The notes below the pieces were generated by a model that saw only the letters and a program-made list of their open reading frames with translations, was not told the origin of the DNA and searched no databases. From Trametes villosa (lineage: Eukaryota; Basidiomycota; Agaricomycetes; Polyporales; Polyporaceae): a DNA stretch of 64,000 bases. The position numbers were made by a program, and so were the translations under genes. The stretch is taken from assembly GCA_002964805.2 (NCBI GenBank), contig PUDQ02000001.1, positions 9,200,001 through 9,264,000 of the forward strand, given 5' to 3'. Shown here piece after piece: positions 9,859 through 22,206 of this stretch; the stretch's first letter is position 1, and every line of letters starts with the position of its first letter.

Positions 9859-12660
9859 GATACACGAAGTTGAACTTATTAGATAATCTCAAGGTCGAGC
9901 GCTATAGTTTGTAAGCACCGGTTATGATCCCCAACTTGCCTGCGCTTTGCAAGCTCTGAGGCCTGTCAGAATAAAGGCTACAGACGTATGAGTTCATGTT
10001 TTGGTATGCTCACGCTCGAGGTGACCCTGGGTGACCACGCCACGCGACTCGGAGCCATAACAAGAAAACCGAGTCCGTGTGAGAGCGTGAGACACACACA
10101 GCAGACTACTTATATAGCACTGGCGTGCACTAGGCGAGGCCACACTTCATCAACCACTAGCTATATAGTTTGGCTTACTGAACATCATAAGCAGACGAGC
10201 ACCCCGCCATATCGACAAGAGTCCAATCGGAGAGCTTGGAGCGCAAGTCCAAAGTGAAAGCTAGCATATGCCGCTCCTGATACATGTTGCGGCTGGGTTG
10301 AACCTGTACGTCTCGGGCTCATTGGCGTTTGCACGGAGCATGTCAGATGCTGTAGAAGCACAGGGATCATTAGAATTGAGAATCGGACATGTGAACTGCC
10401 CTTTCGTCACCATGCGCCCAATGTCTCGCGATATGTTCCGCAGAACGCACTAAGAGGTGGTCACGCTACCCACGCCATCGTAGGGGCTTCCGGAAGCAGG
10501 CGGCCGTTGAGCTCAGCCCAACCACAAGGGAATGCGGGGAGTTGCCCACCGCAGTCCGGTTCGTCACGGGTTGAGTCCACTGATCCCAGAGACGGTTTCT
10601 ACAGCCAGGGCGCTACATACATGTACGTTAACGCTGCGAACGCCGAGGTGCAATTGAGTGGTGCTTTACCACTGGCAATGGGAGAACTTCAAGCTGACGG
10701 TAATGATTTTTCTGCATAAACCTCAAATAGGAGCAGACGGAAGCGAGTGGATAACGCTGGCGAAGATGGGTGTGAATAAGGAAGGACACTAGTTGGGTGG
10801 TGGTCAGGTAGGCTCGTAAACCAGCCTCACGTTCGGGGGTGGAAGACAATCGTTCCTCCCGAAGGGAGGCTGGATCATCGTATGAGAGGGGGTGCAGAGG
10901 TTCCCGTGGGAACGGCTGAGTTCTAATTCGTGGCGTGCGCGCCTCCGAGCCTCGAGAGAGCCTTGAGAGAGCCTCAAGCTGCCTCAAGCGGGATGGAAGA
11001 GCGTCACTCGACTGCATAGAAAGTCCAACGATGGACAGCGGAGATACGCAAACTGATGCTCAAGCCTACTTCGCGTACCGTGCAGCATTTCTTGGGGAAA
11101 GCGTCATGGGACGCGTGTCGGTTGACCTGAGCAGCAGTGCCGCCAACTTGAAGACAGACTTTCTCGATATTCAAGTACTTACGGACAATGCATTCCTCGT
11201 CCTCGCATAATTTTAAGACACATTGTTATATGTCGTACAGCGTAGTGTGCCAGAGGCTCTCGAGTCGATGTACGGCGTCGAGCGCCACCCAGCCTTGGTG
11301 CGTGCCGTTCGGCGCATTCAAACTCAGACGTTCCCACGGGGACCTCTGCACCCCCTCTCATACGATGATCTAGCCTAGTGGTCAGGTGGCAGGTGCCGAG
11401 CGGCTACACATCTTTGTTCCCGACCACGAAGTCTTCCCTGGTGCTTGGGGCTCTCACAAGTTCGCAATTCAATCTCTACGGAGTTACGAAGGTCAGAACA
11501 CTTCAACCCCACGCGCATGCTTGATTGGCTCGAGTGGCGGCTCATATCAGTTCTCACAGAATTTGGTAGGCGATTGAGTTCGCAAGCCTCTCTGGCCAAT
11601 CGGTGGTCAGCTGCACCAGCGCGTAGCCACGACCTTGGCCTGCAATTCAAGGCGATGTCTGGGAAACCTGACCCCTGAGTGAAGAGCTATAGATAGTCGA
11701 GGTCAAGAGGTCCTTTCGCCAGCAGCTTGACCATCTGTGGCGCTCAGATGCTCACCCGGTGGAGCCTTCGGGTCAAGCTGCGCACGGCAAGGTAGAGCAG
11801 CAAACCAGACGACATCACCGGCCGCCGCTCTGCATCGCCGCTCAAGACAGGGGAGTACAGCCATGAGATACAGACGCACCCTGTCTCGAGGCACTGGTGT
11901 CACCGAGGACTGCTTCGACTGCGGGGTAACAATGCATTAGGGCGAGTTTTCGCACATTCATCCCGCTCGCCGCCCTTCTGAATCTTGTATGCTAGATACC
12001 GATCAGCTTCATTTGAATGCGGAAGCAACCCAAGCTGCTCCTCCAGTCATCTGCCTGTGCCTCATGATCGTCGAGCAGCAGCACCTGGCAATTGCATCCC
12101 CTCGGTTCGTCCGAATGCGAGTGCCGGCCTTCCTCGGCGTCTCAGCCTATTTCCACAACGTCACCCAGCGGGCCGGGATGTGAAGCGTCTGACGTACCAC
12201 TGCGCGTACTAGTGCGTCCAGGGAGCGCAGATGCCCTCATAATGCACAGCTGTCGTGGGCAATGAAGCGGGGAAGTAGTGAGTGGCAGGATTCTCCCGGC
12301 CCATTGACCCAAACTGAAGTCCAATAGCAAACGTGGGTAGCTTCAGAAGTTAGTACGTCGATAGAACGCCTTCGGGTACTCTCACAATCAAAAGCACCAT
12401 TGGAGCAGCCCCGTGCGTATTGAAACGCTCAGAGAGAACGGCGGTCGCCCGCCAAGGGCAACGCCGTGTTCTCAGGCCCTAACCTATTTGCGTTGCAAGC
12501 AGGCGACCCTCGGGAGTTTTGGTCTAAACCCTCTTGAGTCCCCCGGTTCAGCTGACGACTGTGCTTATGCGAAGATGATTGCGGTGGGAGGGCCCATGAC
12601 TTCGCGAATGACCTCTTGGGAACCGCGACGGCCGGCGAGCGATAACAGGCTCAACAGGCT
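9859..12660. other. Gene-poor spacer upstream of the RdRP
   Basis: About 2.8 kb without a recognisable protein on either strand, and without the missing N-terminal part of the RdRP. It contains the inverted-repeat element at 10867-11376. The right end is the promoter region of the alcohol oxidase gene. Confidence 0.5.
10867..11376. repeat. 0.5-kb element bounded by ~57-bp inverted repeats
   Basis: The left arm 10867-10923 (aggctggatcatcgtatgag...) is the reverse complement of 11320-11376 with about three mismatches. Weaker similarity continues a little inward from each arm. The 400-bp interior has no convincing protein. Size and structure suggest a MITE or a remnant of a foldback or TIR element. 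I saw no clear target-site duplication. Confidence 0.65.
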
Positions 12661-12672
12661 CGTCGAGGAAGA

Positions 12673-12680
12673 CATAAAAG
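12673..12680 (+). promoter_or_regulatory. TATA-like box of the alcohol oxidase gene
   Basis: CATAAAAG about 97 bp before the ATG at 12777, a normal place for a TATA element given a short 5' leader. Confidence 0.45.
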
Positions 12681-12776
12681 CCCCTCTAAAGAATTGCGAC
12701 GACCCCAACCTCAGTCGAGGCTCCCATCTCTATTCTTACCGCTGCTCACCTGCCCCTCCCCTCGAACTGAAACAGC

Positions 12777-15586
12777 ATGGGTCACCCAGAGGAAGTCGAC
12801 GTGATCGTTGCAGGGTGCGCCTCTCCCACTTCTCTACACGTCTCCTGACACTACGATCTGACGCTGCTCTGGCCGTGTTCACAGAGGAGGCCCCGCCGGC
12901 TGTGTCGTGGCCGGACGTCTCGCCTATGCCGACCCCAACCTGAAGGTTATGCTCATTGAGGGTGCGTGCTTGCGAACGTTGTGCCTGTACGGGACACTGA
13001 GCGTTGCTCACCGTAGGCGGCGCGAACAACCGCGATGACCCTTGGGTATACCGGTAGGTTCGGATTGTATGTGCACGACTGTGCGCTAGACTAACGATAT
13101 GCGCAGCCCCGGTATCTATGTCCGCAACATGCAGCGGGATGGAGTGTGAGTACCGTCGTTTGTATGCGCTGTATCCCGAATGCTAAACGTACCCCAGCAA
13201 CGACAAGGCTACCTTCTACGAGGACACCATGCAGTCCTCGCACCTGCGCGGCCGTCGCTCCATCGTCCCTTGCGCGAACATCCTTGGTACGTCCGAGTTC
13301 ATACCTTCAGTTGTGCGCTTGGAGGTTGACGTGTTCGTATGTCAGGCGGTGGTAGCAGCATCAACTTCCAGATGTACACACGTGCCTCTGCCTCCGACTG
13401 GGGTAAGCGGACTTCCATTTCCCACCCGAGCGCCATGCTGACCATGCCCCGCACTTAGATGACTTCAAGACCGAGGGCTGGGCCGCACAGGACCTCCTGC
13501 CGTTGATGAAGCGCCTCGAGAACTACCAGAAGCCGACCAACAACGATACACACGGCTATGACGGCCCGATCGCGATCAGCAACGGCGGGCAGATCACCCC
13601 CGTCGCGCAGGACTTCCTTCGCGCCTCGCACGCTATCGGTGTTCCGTACAGCGGTAAGCTTGCCATTCACACAGTGGACCACCTCGAGGCTGATAATCGA
13701 CGACGTAGATGATATCCAGGGTATGTCCGGCGCGCGTGTGCTGACAATCTCTTAGAAGACTTACGTTTGGCTTTTAGACCTAACCACCAGCCACGGCGCT
13801 GAGATCTGGGCCAAGTACATCAACCGCCATACCGGCCGTCGCAGCGATGCCGCGACCGGTAAGTCCTTACGCTGTGTCATTCAGCACTATGCTGAGCGCG
13901 CAACGTAGCCTACGTCCACAGCGTCATGGACGTCCAGAGCAACCTCTTCCTCCGCTGCAACGCGCGCGTTAACCGCGTCCTTTTCGACGGCAACAACAAG
14001 GCTGTCGGCGTCGCGTACGTGCCCTCGCGCAACCGCACCCACGGCGGCAAGCTCCAGGAGACGATCGTCAAGGCCCGCAAGATGGTCGTAATCAGCTCCG
14101 GCACCCTCGGCACCCCTCAGGTGAGAAGAGAGCCGCATATATGCGCCTTCATGTCACTGAAATCGCTTTGGGATAGATCCTCGAGCGCTCTGGTGTCGGC
14201 AACGCCGAGCTCCTGAACAAGCTCAACATCCCCGTCGTCAGCGACCTGCCCGGCGTCGGTGAGGAGTACCAGGACCACTACACGACGCTCTCCGGTACGC
14301 ACCGCATTCGCATTGCTCGCCTGGTGCACTGTGACTAACTACGATACCAGTCTACCGTGTCTCCAACGAGACTCAGACTCTCGACGACTTCCTCCGCGGC
14401 GTCAAGGAGGTGCAGAAGGAGCTCTTCGCCGAGTGGGAGACGAGCCCCGAGAAGGCGCGCCTCTCCTCGAACGCGATCGACGCGGGCTTCAAGATCCGCC
14501 CGACCGAGGAGGAGCTCAAGGAGATGGGTCCCGAGTTCAACGAGCTCTGGAACCGCTACTTCAAGGACAAGCCCGACAAGCCCGTCATGTTCGGCTCGAT
14601 CGTCGCTGGCGCGTACGCGGACCACGCCCTCCTCCCGCCTGGCAAGTACGTCACCATGTTCCAGTACCTCGAGTACCCGGCGTCGCGCGGCAAGGTGAGG
14701 GTTACTTCCCGTGATTAGGGGGCGTCTAGCTCATACACGCTGTGCAGATCCACATCAAGTCGCAGAACCCGTACGAGGAGCCCTTCTTCGACAGCGGCTT
14801 CATGAACAACAAGGCCGACTTCGCGCCCATCCGCTGGAGCTACAAGAAGACTCGTGAAGTCGCCCGTCGCATGGATGGTAAGCCTTCGTCTTTGGACTCA
14901 CGCTCAGGCTTTATCTTAAACTGACCTACCATCGCCTAGCCTTCCGCGGTGAGCTCACCTCGCACCACCCGCACTTCCACCCGGCCTCCGCCGCCGCGTG
15001 CCGCGACATCGACATCAAGACGGCGAAGGAGATCTACCCCGACGGGCTCACCGTCGGCATCCACATGGGCACGTGGCACCGCGCGACGGACCCGTTCGAC
15101 GCGAACAAGGTGCACGAGGACATCAAGTACACCGAGGAGGACGACAAGGCGATCGACGACTGGATCGCGGACCACGTCGAGACGACGTGGCACTCCCTCG
15201 GCACGTGCGCGATGAAGCCCCGCGAGCAGGGCGGCGTCGTCGACAAGCGCCTCAGCGTGTACGGCACGGAGAACCTCAAGTGTGTCGACCTCAGTATCTG
15301 CCCGGTAAGTCTCGATGGCTATATGCGTGCGGGAACGCGTTCTTGACTAAGGGTCTTGTAGGACAACCTCGGCACGAACACGTACTCGTCTGCCCTCCTC
15401 GTCGGCGAGAAGGGCGCCGACCTCATCGCCGAGGAGCTCGGTAAGTGACTCACTTGTGTTGTAGCTTTCCCCTGCCAGTGGTGCTTACAGGCGCGGAACC
15501 TAGGCCTCAAGATCAGGGTACCCCACGCTCCTGTACCCCACGCGCCCGTTCCGGCCGGCAAGCCCGCCACCCAGCAGGTGCGGTAA
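12777..15586 (+). CDS. AOX: Alcohol (methanol) oxidase, GMC oxidoreductase
   Basis: FAD-dependent oxidation of methanol or other short primary alcohols to the aldehyde with release of H2O2. In wood-decay fungi this handles methanol from lignin demethoxylation and feeds peroxide chemistry. About a dozen short introns splice in frame. The N-terminus is [13 protein letters not shown] joined to [20 protein letters not shown], the Rossmann FAD-binding fold. Next come [20 protein letters not shown] (GMC signature 1) and [17 protein letters not shown] (signature 2). The C-terminal half has [14 protein letters not shown], with the catalytic His, and [19 protein letters not shown] with the paired Asn. 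Reconstructed length is about 650 residues, as usual for fungal AOX. The tail ends ATQQVR, preceded by a small [10 protein letters not shown] duplication; it lacks a PTS1 tripeptide such as SKL or ARF. The start is supported by close match to known AOX N-termini. Confidence 0.93.
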
Positions 15587-16436
15587 ATGTCTTGTTGAGC
15601 CGTGGTCACTGTCGGGGATACGCGCAGGAGGGGAATACCGTTCTTCTTGTCCGACGTTCAAAGCCGATTTTTTCAACTGTTGTACGACTACCACATGTAT
15701 CATGAGAGATGTCTGTGTATGTACGAATAGCAATGTGACCTATGTGTTCACTATGTCATCATTGGGCAAGAAGCACGGATGATCATTGCGAATGTCGAGC
15801 CGCCGAAAGCCTCACAAATCCCCTCCTGCACCGAACCCTCTCCGGTCCGGCGAGTTCTGACGCACCCTCAAGACCTTATTGCGCGCACCTCTCCCTGTGT
15901 GTTGCAGACCCTGTTGCATGAGGACCTAAAGCGTATTAGTATTAGTATTCCGTTTTTATTCCTGTGGACATCCTAATCGCAACGCCATGGAAGTATAGTT
16001 TTCCGGGATACCAGCACACATTCCCTCGCTAACACATTCGTTGATAATCGAGCCCAGGGTTTGGGATCGCAAGCTGAGTACTGAATACCAAGGCCCGAGG
16101 TTGTGCGACGCGTGTATACGCGACTGTGGCGGCAAGACGCGTCGGTGGCTGAGAACTTCAGCCACCGACGCGTCGCACCTTCCTAAAAGAGAACGCGTGG
16201 GTACTTTGACGGACACAGCTTCCTCGGGCGACGTCCGGCGACTGTAAGCTTCCAGCTTGAACTGCCCTTCTTTCCGCTTAACCCCCATCTACTGTCGGCC
16301 CTCCCAGCTGTAGGCCGGGGACGACGAAGAGGCTGACACCGCCGTCTCTGGCGACACGGTCCCGGCCAACGACCGACGAGAATTGAGCCTTTACGACTGC
16401 CATCTCACCACGAACAAAGACAAGCTTGCCTTCGAG
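15587..16436. other. Intergenic region downstream of AOX
   Basis: About 850 bp with no recognisable protein. It includes the 3' flank of AOX and the perfect hairpin at 16136-16174. Confidence 0.45.
16136..16174. repeat. Perfect 17-bp hairpin with 5-nt loop
   Basis: Left arm 16136-16152 (gacgcgtcggtggctga) and right arm 16158-16174 are exact reverse complements separated by gaact. It lies about 550 bp after the AOX stop codon and 263 bp before the next reading frame. No protein covers it. Confidence 0.75.
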
Positions 16437-17079
16437 ATGGCAACTCCTTCTGAGGACAGCGAGGCATCTGGAGTTATGAGACGGCCGTCAGTGACATCGA
16501 GAAGGTCAAACTCGCTGCCCTTCCCTTCTTCCGGCTCGGAGCAGCGGCTGAAGGGTGAGTACTGAAATTTGGATGTCACGAGGTTGCCGCGCGAATCGGT
16601 TCTGACCGTGCCGGCTAGAGTCTGAATCGTCCTCATCGGCACTGACGAGCTCGGACAAGCTCTCTGCGCTGCCCACTCAATCCCCTCCGGTTTTTGAGCG
16701 GTTGCGAACGCCAAGCCGAGCCATTAAACGCAGCCTCGACGCATCGAGCTCCCTCACCTCTCTTGACGGCCCTTCAAGCAGTCTGCCCGCTCTGCAATCC
16801 TTCCACAGTGTGCCCGGCGTTGGACAAACTCGCCTCAGTGAATCCGACTCCTCTCTAGGACGTCATACCCCCAGGCAGCGGAATGAAAGCGAGCGATCAC
16901 TCCCTACAACGCTGCAGAACCTCAGACAAGGTGAGCTTGCGTATACCGTTGTCCTCGGTTATGCGGATGGTCTTCTACGCCACGGAGCGTTACGCGGGGG
17001 ACATCGCATTGTCGCGCCTCAGAACGAGTATATGCGCTGCTCCCCGCGGGCTTCAAGAACATACGTCATCTGTCGGTAA
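16437..17079 (+). CDS. Ser-rich hypothetical protein, 3' end unresolved
   Basis: Exon 1 from ATG 16437 encodes MATPSEDSEASGVMRRPSV and ends at GGTGAGT near 16553. A 60-nt intron ends at CTAG before AGTCTGAATCG (about 16617). Exon 2 continues in frame with LRTPSRAIKRSLDASSSLT and ends at a possible GTGAGC donor at 16931. Without that donor the frame stops at 17079. The protein is Ser/Thr/Arg-rich, probably disordered and phosphorylatable. No family was recognised. The splice and frame agreement is the only support, and it may be a fragment of a larger or broken gene. Confidence 0.35.
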
Positions 17080-17516
17080 CGCAAGAGCACCAGTAAAACC
17101 GACCAGGCTTCGTTCAGTGCTTGCTTGAACGATTGTAGATGTGATTTCTTCACCCGGAAGACCTTGTACGCTACGCGCCAGCTACACTGCGGGTAGCAAG
17201 GGGGTACGTCATACGCCACTTCATACAGGATAACCATGAGCCGAGCTACATTCGTGGCCTTCAGCACTGCTACCATCATATCGGGCCTCCTTGCTTGCCG
17301 TCCCCCAGGTGGGGGGTGTGCCTCCCTGCCCGTGCCATGGACAGGCCGCGCAGCATCCTACAGCGACTATATGCGCCTGTTGCGTATTGCTCTCGGTCCA
17401 CATAGCGTCATACAATGGGCCACGTTCGGTATATATTGGATGCTCGAGTCGACGACCTCTGTTCATTACCTCTATCTCTCACTTGTATACTTCCACTTCC
17501 TTTAACCTGCTGTGCT

Positions 17517-19519
17517 ATGCGTCGATCTAGCCTCTCCGAATCGTCGTCCAGCGATGGTCGATCCGACAGTCCCACCGACTCTGCGACGTCGGAAGGCCCC
17601 ACTCTGGGCGCGGTTCGGGAGGACGAGAGTGTACACTCTTTTGTTCCCTTTCCGACCTCTCGCATGCGCGACGCATATACTCAGGATTCATATACGTGTC
17701 CGCCACGCTTTCGGAGTCTCTCCGGTCAGCTTATTGCCTTTGATCGCGCGCAATCATCACAGTCGACATCGTACTGACGGATATATTTCAGCCGTATCCG
17801 GTCGCATCGCGCAACAACACAGCGACTCGGCCGTGCCCTCGCCCTCTTTGCGCTCCCGCGACGGTTCCACCCGTGGCCATGGCTTCAGTCAATCACAGCC
17901 CGCCTCACGCCATGGTCATGGCAACAGACCGCCGAGCAACAACCTCTCCCCCCTCATGAACGGGAGAGACGCGGTTCCTACACCGCCGTCCCGGTCGCCT
18001 GCACAGTCACGCGCCGCTTCGCCGCTCCGGATTCTGCAAGGATGGAATATACATCGGAACCATACCCGGGACGAGCCCTTCGTACCCGTAGACCCGTTCC
18101 GGTCGCACATCCGCTGGTTTGGCGCGCGCCGCGAAAGCTCCCCTGGCCCGGCGGAAGGCGATCAGGGAGAGAACGCGCCGCACCACGCTAGAGTGTTTAA
18201 CATCCATATCGAACCGCCATCTCGGTTCCACTTCCCCAACATCGCCTCTCTCTTGCCCTCGAGAAGATCGGCTGAAGGAGACGAGCTCACGCAGGAACGG
18301 AAGCGACGGCCCCGATGGCACTCTGTCGTGTCAGATACGAGCGTTTTCCTCAGCGACTCGCTGCCGCGCAAGATATACTTGTGGTTCCTTCTCTGGCTCC
18401 CCGCTCTCTACTGGCACCGCGTGGCGCGCGTGTTCTCGGACGCAGAGGTCAGCAAGCCCGAAATACAGCGGTTGATCGACGCGTGCGGGGACTTCACGCA
18501 CGATCCCTCTGTCGACACGATCATCGCGACAGGGTTTGTGACGCCTACAAACGTGCCGAAGAGTCCGCTGTATGCTGGGATGCCGTTTCCCGAGGAGTGG
18601 ACCCCACCAGTTGTCTCTCCTGCGCTAGCACGGTTCAAGGCCTCGTGGGAGCTATTTGTGGACACGCTCATGCGCGAATGGAAGACCTTTAACCTGGTCT
18701 CCGCGCTCCTTTGCACGTACGTTCTCTTAGTGTTCCGTTGAAGGCACACGTTACTGACAGCCGTACAGGACCATCCTGACCATCTTCCAGATCGAAGACG
18801 CCGCCGCGGACCCGATTACGCGCTGGTCGTCGCTCATGTCCCTTATCTTCGCGCTCATGAGTCTCTCCTACGGCTGCGTGTACATCGTCCAGTTCGGCTC
18901 CATGCGAAGCATGGACCGCGCCTCGCGCTGGGCCGAAGAAGCGCAAAGGTCGCGCACCGCGATCTGGTGGAACATCTGGGTCCTCCTCGCGACGCCCGCA
19001 ATTTGGCTCGCATGGTCGATGATCTCCTTCTGCGTCGCGATCCTCAGCTTCGTCTGGCGCACCGGCTCCGCGGACGACGCCGACCCCACGACGGGCGCTC
19101 CTATCGTCGCGCCGCTCAGCGGCCGCCAGGCGCTAGGCGTGCGCATCGCGATCTCGGTCATCTTCGCGTTCGGGCTGTTCAACTTGTTCATGATCATCCG
19201 CACGTTCAGCTCCTACTCGCGCATCGCCGTGCGCCGCGATCGGCGTGGACGCTTCCGCCGCGGGGACGCCGACCGTGACCGCTACGAGCGTGGGCGGGAT
19301 CGCGAGCGGCCGCGTGCGGGCCGGGCGAGCGAGGGGACGCCATTTGGCAAGCAGGCATCGGAGTCGATGGTCGGGCTGGGCTTGACTGGAGTAGGTGAGG
19401 CGAGGGACTCCCCCAGGGCTGCTGGGGTGATCCTCGAGAACGTCGACCTGGAGAAGGGTGAGGGAGTGTACCTGCCGGGAGACCGCGTGAGGGTGGGCGC
19501 GGTCTCCCCGAAGCTGTAG
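17517..19519 (+). CDS. Multi-pass membrane protein of unknown function
   Basis: Exon 1 (ATG 17517) encodes a Ser/Asp-rich head, MRRSSLSESSSSDGRSDSPT. An intron ends at TTTCAG 17791 (the donor is near 17696-17698; 17698 keeps the frame). The central part is a long hydrophilic Ser/Pro/Arg region. Membrane segments follow: KIYLWFLLWLPALYWHRVA, a second across the intron at about 18720-18770 (SALLCT/TILTIFQ), SLIFALMSLSYGCVYIVQFG, IWVLLATPAIWLAWSMISFC and IAISVIFAFGLFNLFMIIR. A charged tail with RRGDADRDRYERGRDRERPR ends at TAG 19517-19519. The pattern is a cytosolic disordered N-terminus, five membrane helices and a cytosolic tail. I recognise no named family; it may be a basidiomycete-conserved protein. 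It is convergent with the protease gene. Confidence 0.72.
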
Positions 19520-19910
19520 GAGACGTATGTTATGAGGTGCGTGCCTCATGGCTCTCGTCCCATAACATGATTGCTGACTGTTGGGTATAGACTGGTCGTT
19601 GTTGTGATGGACTGCAAATTATTGTTCAATACGCCGTGGACTTTATACCCGCATACCCGCACACGCTGTTTACGATGATCACGATGTCTTGTCATGTTGT
19701 TACGCTTGTTGCACGCATTGTACATTAGCACACATAGAAACGAATGAATAGCAGTGACATATCCTTTCTGACTTGGTGCACTTCCGCACTCATGCGCCTC
19801 ACACAACACGGCCGCTTCGCGTCACTGTTATGGGTGATAGTTTATTTGCTTCTAGAGTGTGGTACATATATGGTACAGTATGTTTCGAATGATCCTTCAT
19901 GTTCGGCAGA

Positions 19911-21481
19911 CTAGACCCTGCTGCTGGTTGGGTTGACGGAGACAGGGTTGGGGTTGACGGTCACAGGCCTCCCGTTGACGTCCACAGGCTTGCCGTTGTT
20001 GTCCTTAGGCTCGCTGTCGTCGTCGTCGTCGTCGTCGCCTTCAGGCTCGCCGTCGTCCTCAGGCGGGCTCATATCCGACAGGGCAGCAAAACCGACCTGC
20101 TTCGCGCCGATGTCGAACACCGAGAAGACGTTGCTCAAGAAGCGGTCGCCGATGATCCAGAAGTCCTGGTTGTCCGACGCAATAACGTTCCCCGCGCACC
20201 GCGTGTTGTCCGAGCCGAGGGGCGCGCCGCGGAGGGACTCGCCGGGCATGGTGAACGCGCGTCCGCCGAACGTGAAGGCGGAGGCGGGAGGGTTCGCGCA
20301 GGGGATGGTGTAGTAGCCCGCGCCGATCTCCTCCGTCGCGTCCTTTGCGCCGGGGATCGCGGCATAGAACGCGGCGACGTCCTTGGTGTGGCCCATGACG
20401 GCCGTGGTGCCGGTGTCGATGATGGCGGCGACGTTTTGGACGATGGTCGTACCGCTGATAGAGACGGCATCCATGTTGACCTGCCAGAATCCCTGAAGCA
20501 AAGAAATGTCAGAGAAATGTCTTTCTCGCTGATGAAGATGGATGCTACCTGCTCGGTGACCGGGGTGTAGGTGATATTGCCCTCGTAAAACTCCGTGTCC
20601 AGACGTCCGACGTTGAGCATCGGCATGTCCTTGTCCAGGCGGAACGCAAAGAGCTGGTTGTGGAAGCGCGAGAGCAGCTTGCCGACGACGGAGTCCGCGT
20701 TGAACTTGGAGACCTCCTTGAAGGCCATCCCCATGAGGCCGTCTGCGCCGAACCGGGCGAGGCTCAGGCCGCCGGAGTAGTCGCTGCTCACGCCAACGAC
20801 GACATCGTCCACCTGTTGGCAAAATCCTGGTCAGCACGTGAGAATGGCATATTTGTTTGGATCTACTTGCCTGGTAGCGAGTGACCCAGACGCTCTCAGA
20901 GTACTGGTCCCCCGAGGCCTCCGCGCCGTCCCCATACGACAGGGAGAACGTCTTGTCGAGGTTCTTGGCAGAGGAGCTTTTCGAAGGGTCGAACCGGGTG
21001 TGTCCGTCACAGTGCGCTCCGCACGCCGGGCCGGGGAGGAAGAGGTCGCTGCTGCCCGTGTCGAAGTCGACTTGGAAACTTTGAGGGGGGTTGCCGACGA
21101 GTATGGATCCGCGCCACATGTAGTCCCCAACTGCGGAAAGACTTGTGGTGCCGCCCATGGCGTACCGCTTGGAGAGCTCAGTGCCGGCAAGAGGGTGGGG
21201 CTTGCCCGTGTTTTGCTCATAGGCAGCGAAGCCTTGCTGATAAGTACTGGAGATCGCGAAGTTATCAGTACACGCAGATGAAGATAGATTTGAATGAGTA
21301 CTCACGCAAGGCGGTGATTGGTGTGGGCGCGCAGCGCCTGCGGGTCGAAAGTACCGTCCTCGGTGGTGAAGTCCCCACGCTTGGCGAGAGGGATGCGGGC
21401 GGTGTCAAGGGGGCGCTCCACCGGGGAGGCAGCGGCCAGAAGAAGGAGCGACGAGAAGACGAAGGGGATGGAGAGCTGCAT
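19911..21481 (-). CDS. Secreted pepsin-like aspartic protease (family A1)
   Basis: Extracellular or vacuolar acid endopeptidase. ATG 21481 starts a signal peptide, MQLSIPFVFSSLLLLAAASP, followed by a propeptide with an LAKR site. Exons then give GDYMWRGSILVGNPPQSFQ, the first catalytic motif VDFDTGSSDLFLPG, and the flap region FSLSYGDGAEASGD. Also present are VDDVVVGVSSDY, ARFGADGLMGMAF, the second catalytic motif AAIIDTGTTAVMG, and FWIIGDRFLSNVFSVFD near the C-terminus. Both DTG motifs are intact, so the enzyme should be active. After the normal fold there is an unusual tail: a run of seven Asp, then VDVNGRPVTVNPNPVSVNP, ending TSSRV at TAG 19911. The length of about 470 residues includes that tail. 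Introns of 50-60 nt lie at about 20490-20550, 20815-20870 and 21246-21305. Confidence 0.92.
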
Positions 21482-21559
21482 GGTGAACGAGAGGTGGGTG
21501 GGTGGAAGGCTGAAGAGGGCGATGGGATGATGAGACTCTGGGGGTCGAAACGCAGCACC

Positions 21560-21566
21560 TTATATA
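21560..21566 (-). promoter_or_regulatory. TATA box of the aspartic protease gene
   Basis: TATATAA on the minus strand, about 79 bp before the ATG at 21481. Confidence 0.6.
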
Positions 21567-22206
21567 CGCAGAGGAGGCCCCCTAGCAGTAGGGAGCGAGG
21601 AGCCGCCTTCCTTAGTCTCCTCCTTGGAAGCCATGCTATCCGGTGGATCTGCTGTGGGCCGACAACTCACAATAGTATGGAAGACGGGTACGTGGATGTA
21701 CTGAGCGGTATTCCGCCAGGCCACATCACAACCCGAGGGTAGATTGTGATCGAGACCGGCGGACGTTACAAGCACACACCTAGTTGCTCCATCTAAAGCG
21801 GTCTCGTTCATCGGATGTGCTCGTCTAGACCGAATCCGAATAGCTTAGAGTCATTGTGTAGGCTGTAGTTAGCGAAGGGACCACGGCTCTACGTCACTCG
21901 AACATCCGACGCACCATGCTATCCGAACCCCAGTTCCTACGACTGGCTCTGCATGTCATCAGTGGCCGTCCTGGTCATGACTACGCAGAAGTCTGGTCTG
22001 GCAAGAAAGACGGGAAAAGCGCTGTATGGGAGAGGGGTATTAACAGGGTCTATGTATGCAAAACGATACCTCACGAGCTAGTATACAAGGATAAGCGCAG
22101 TACAACTCGAGTAACGCAAGACGGAACCAATACCACGTCCGCACCGGTCCAGATCGCAACGCCGCGAACCTCGGCACTCGTGCCCACATCCGCCTCGCGG
22201 GCCCGC
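21567..22206. other. Intergenic, protease promoter and RFC1 3' flank
   Basis: About 640 bp without a recognised gene. The left part is the upstream region of the protease gene and the right part is the 3' flank of RFC1. Confidence 0.45.
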
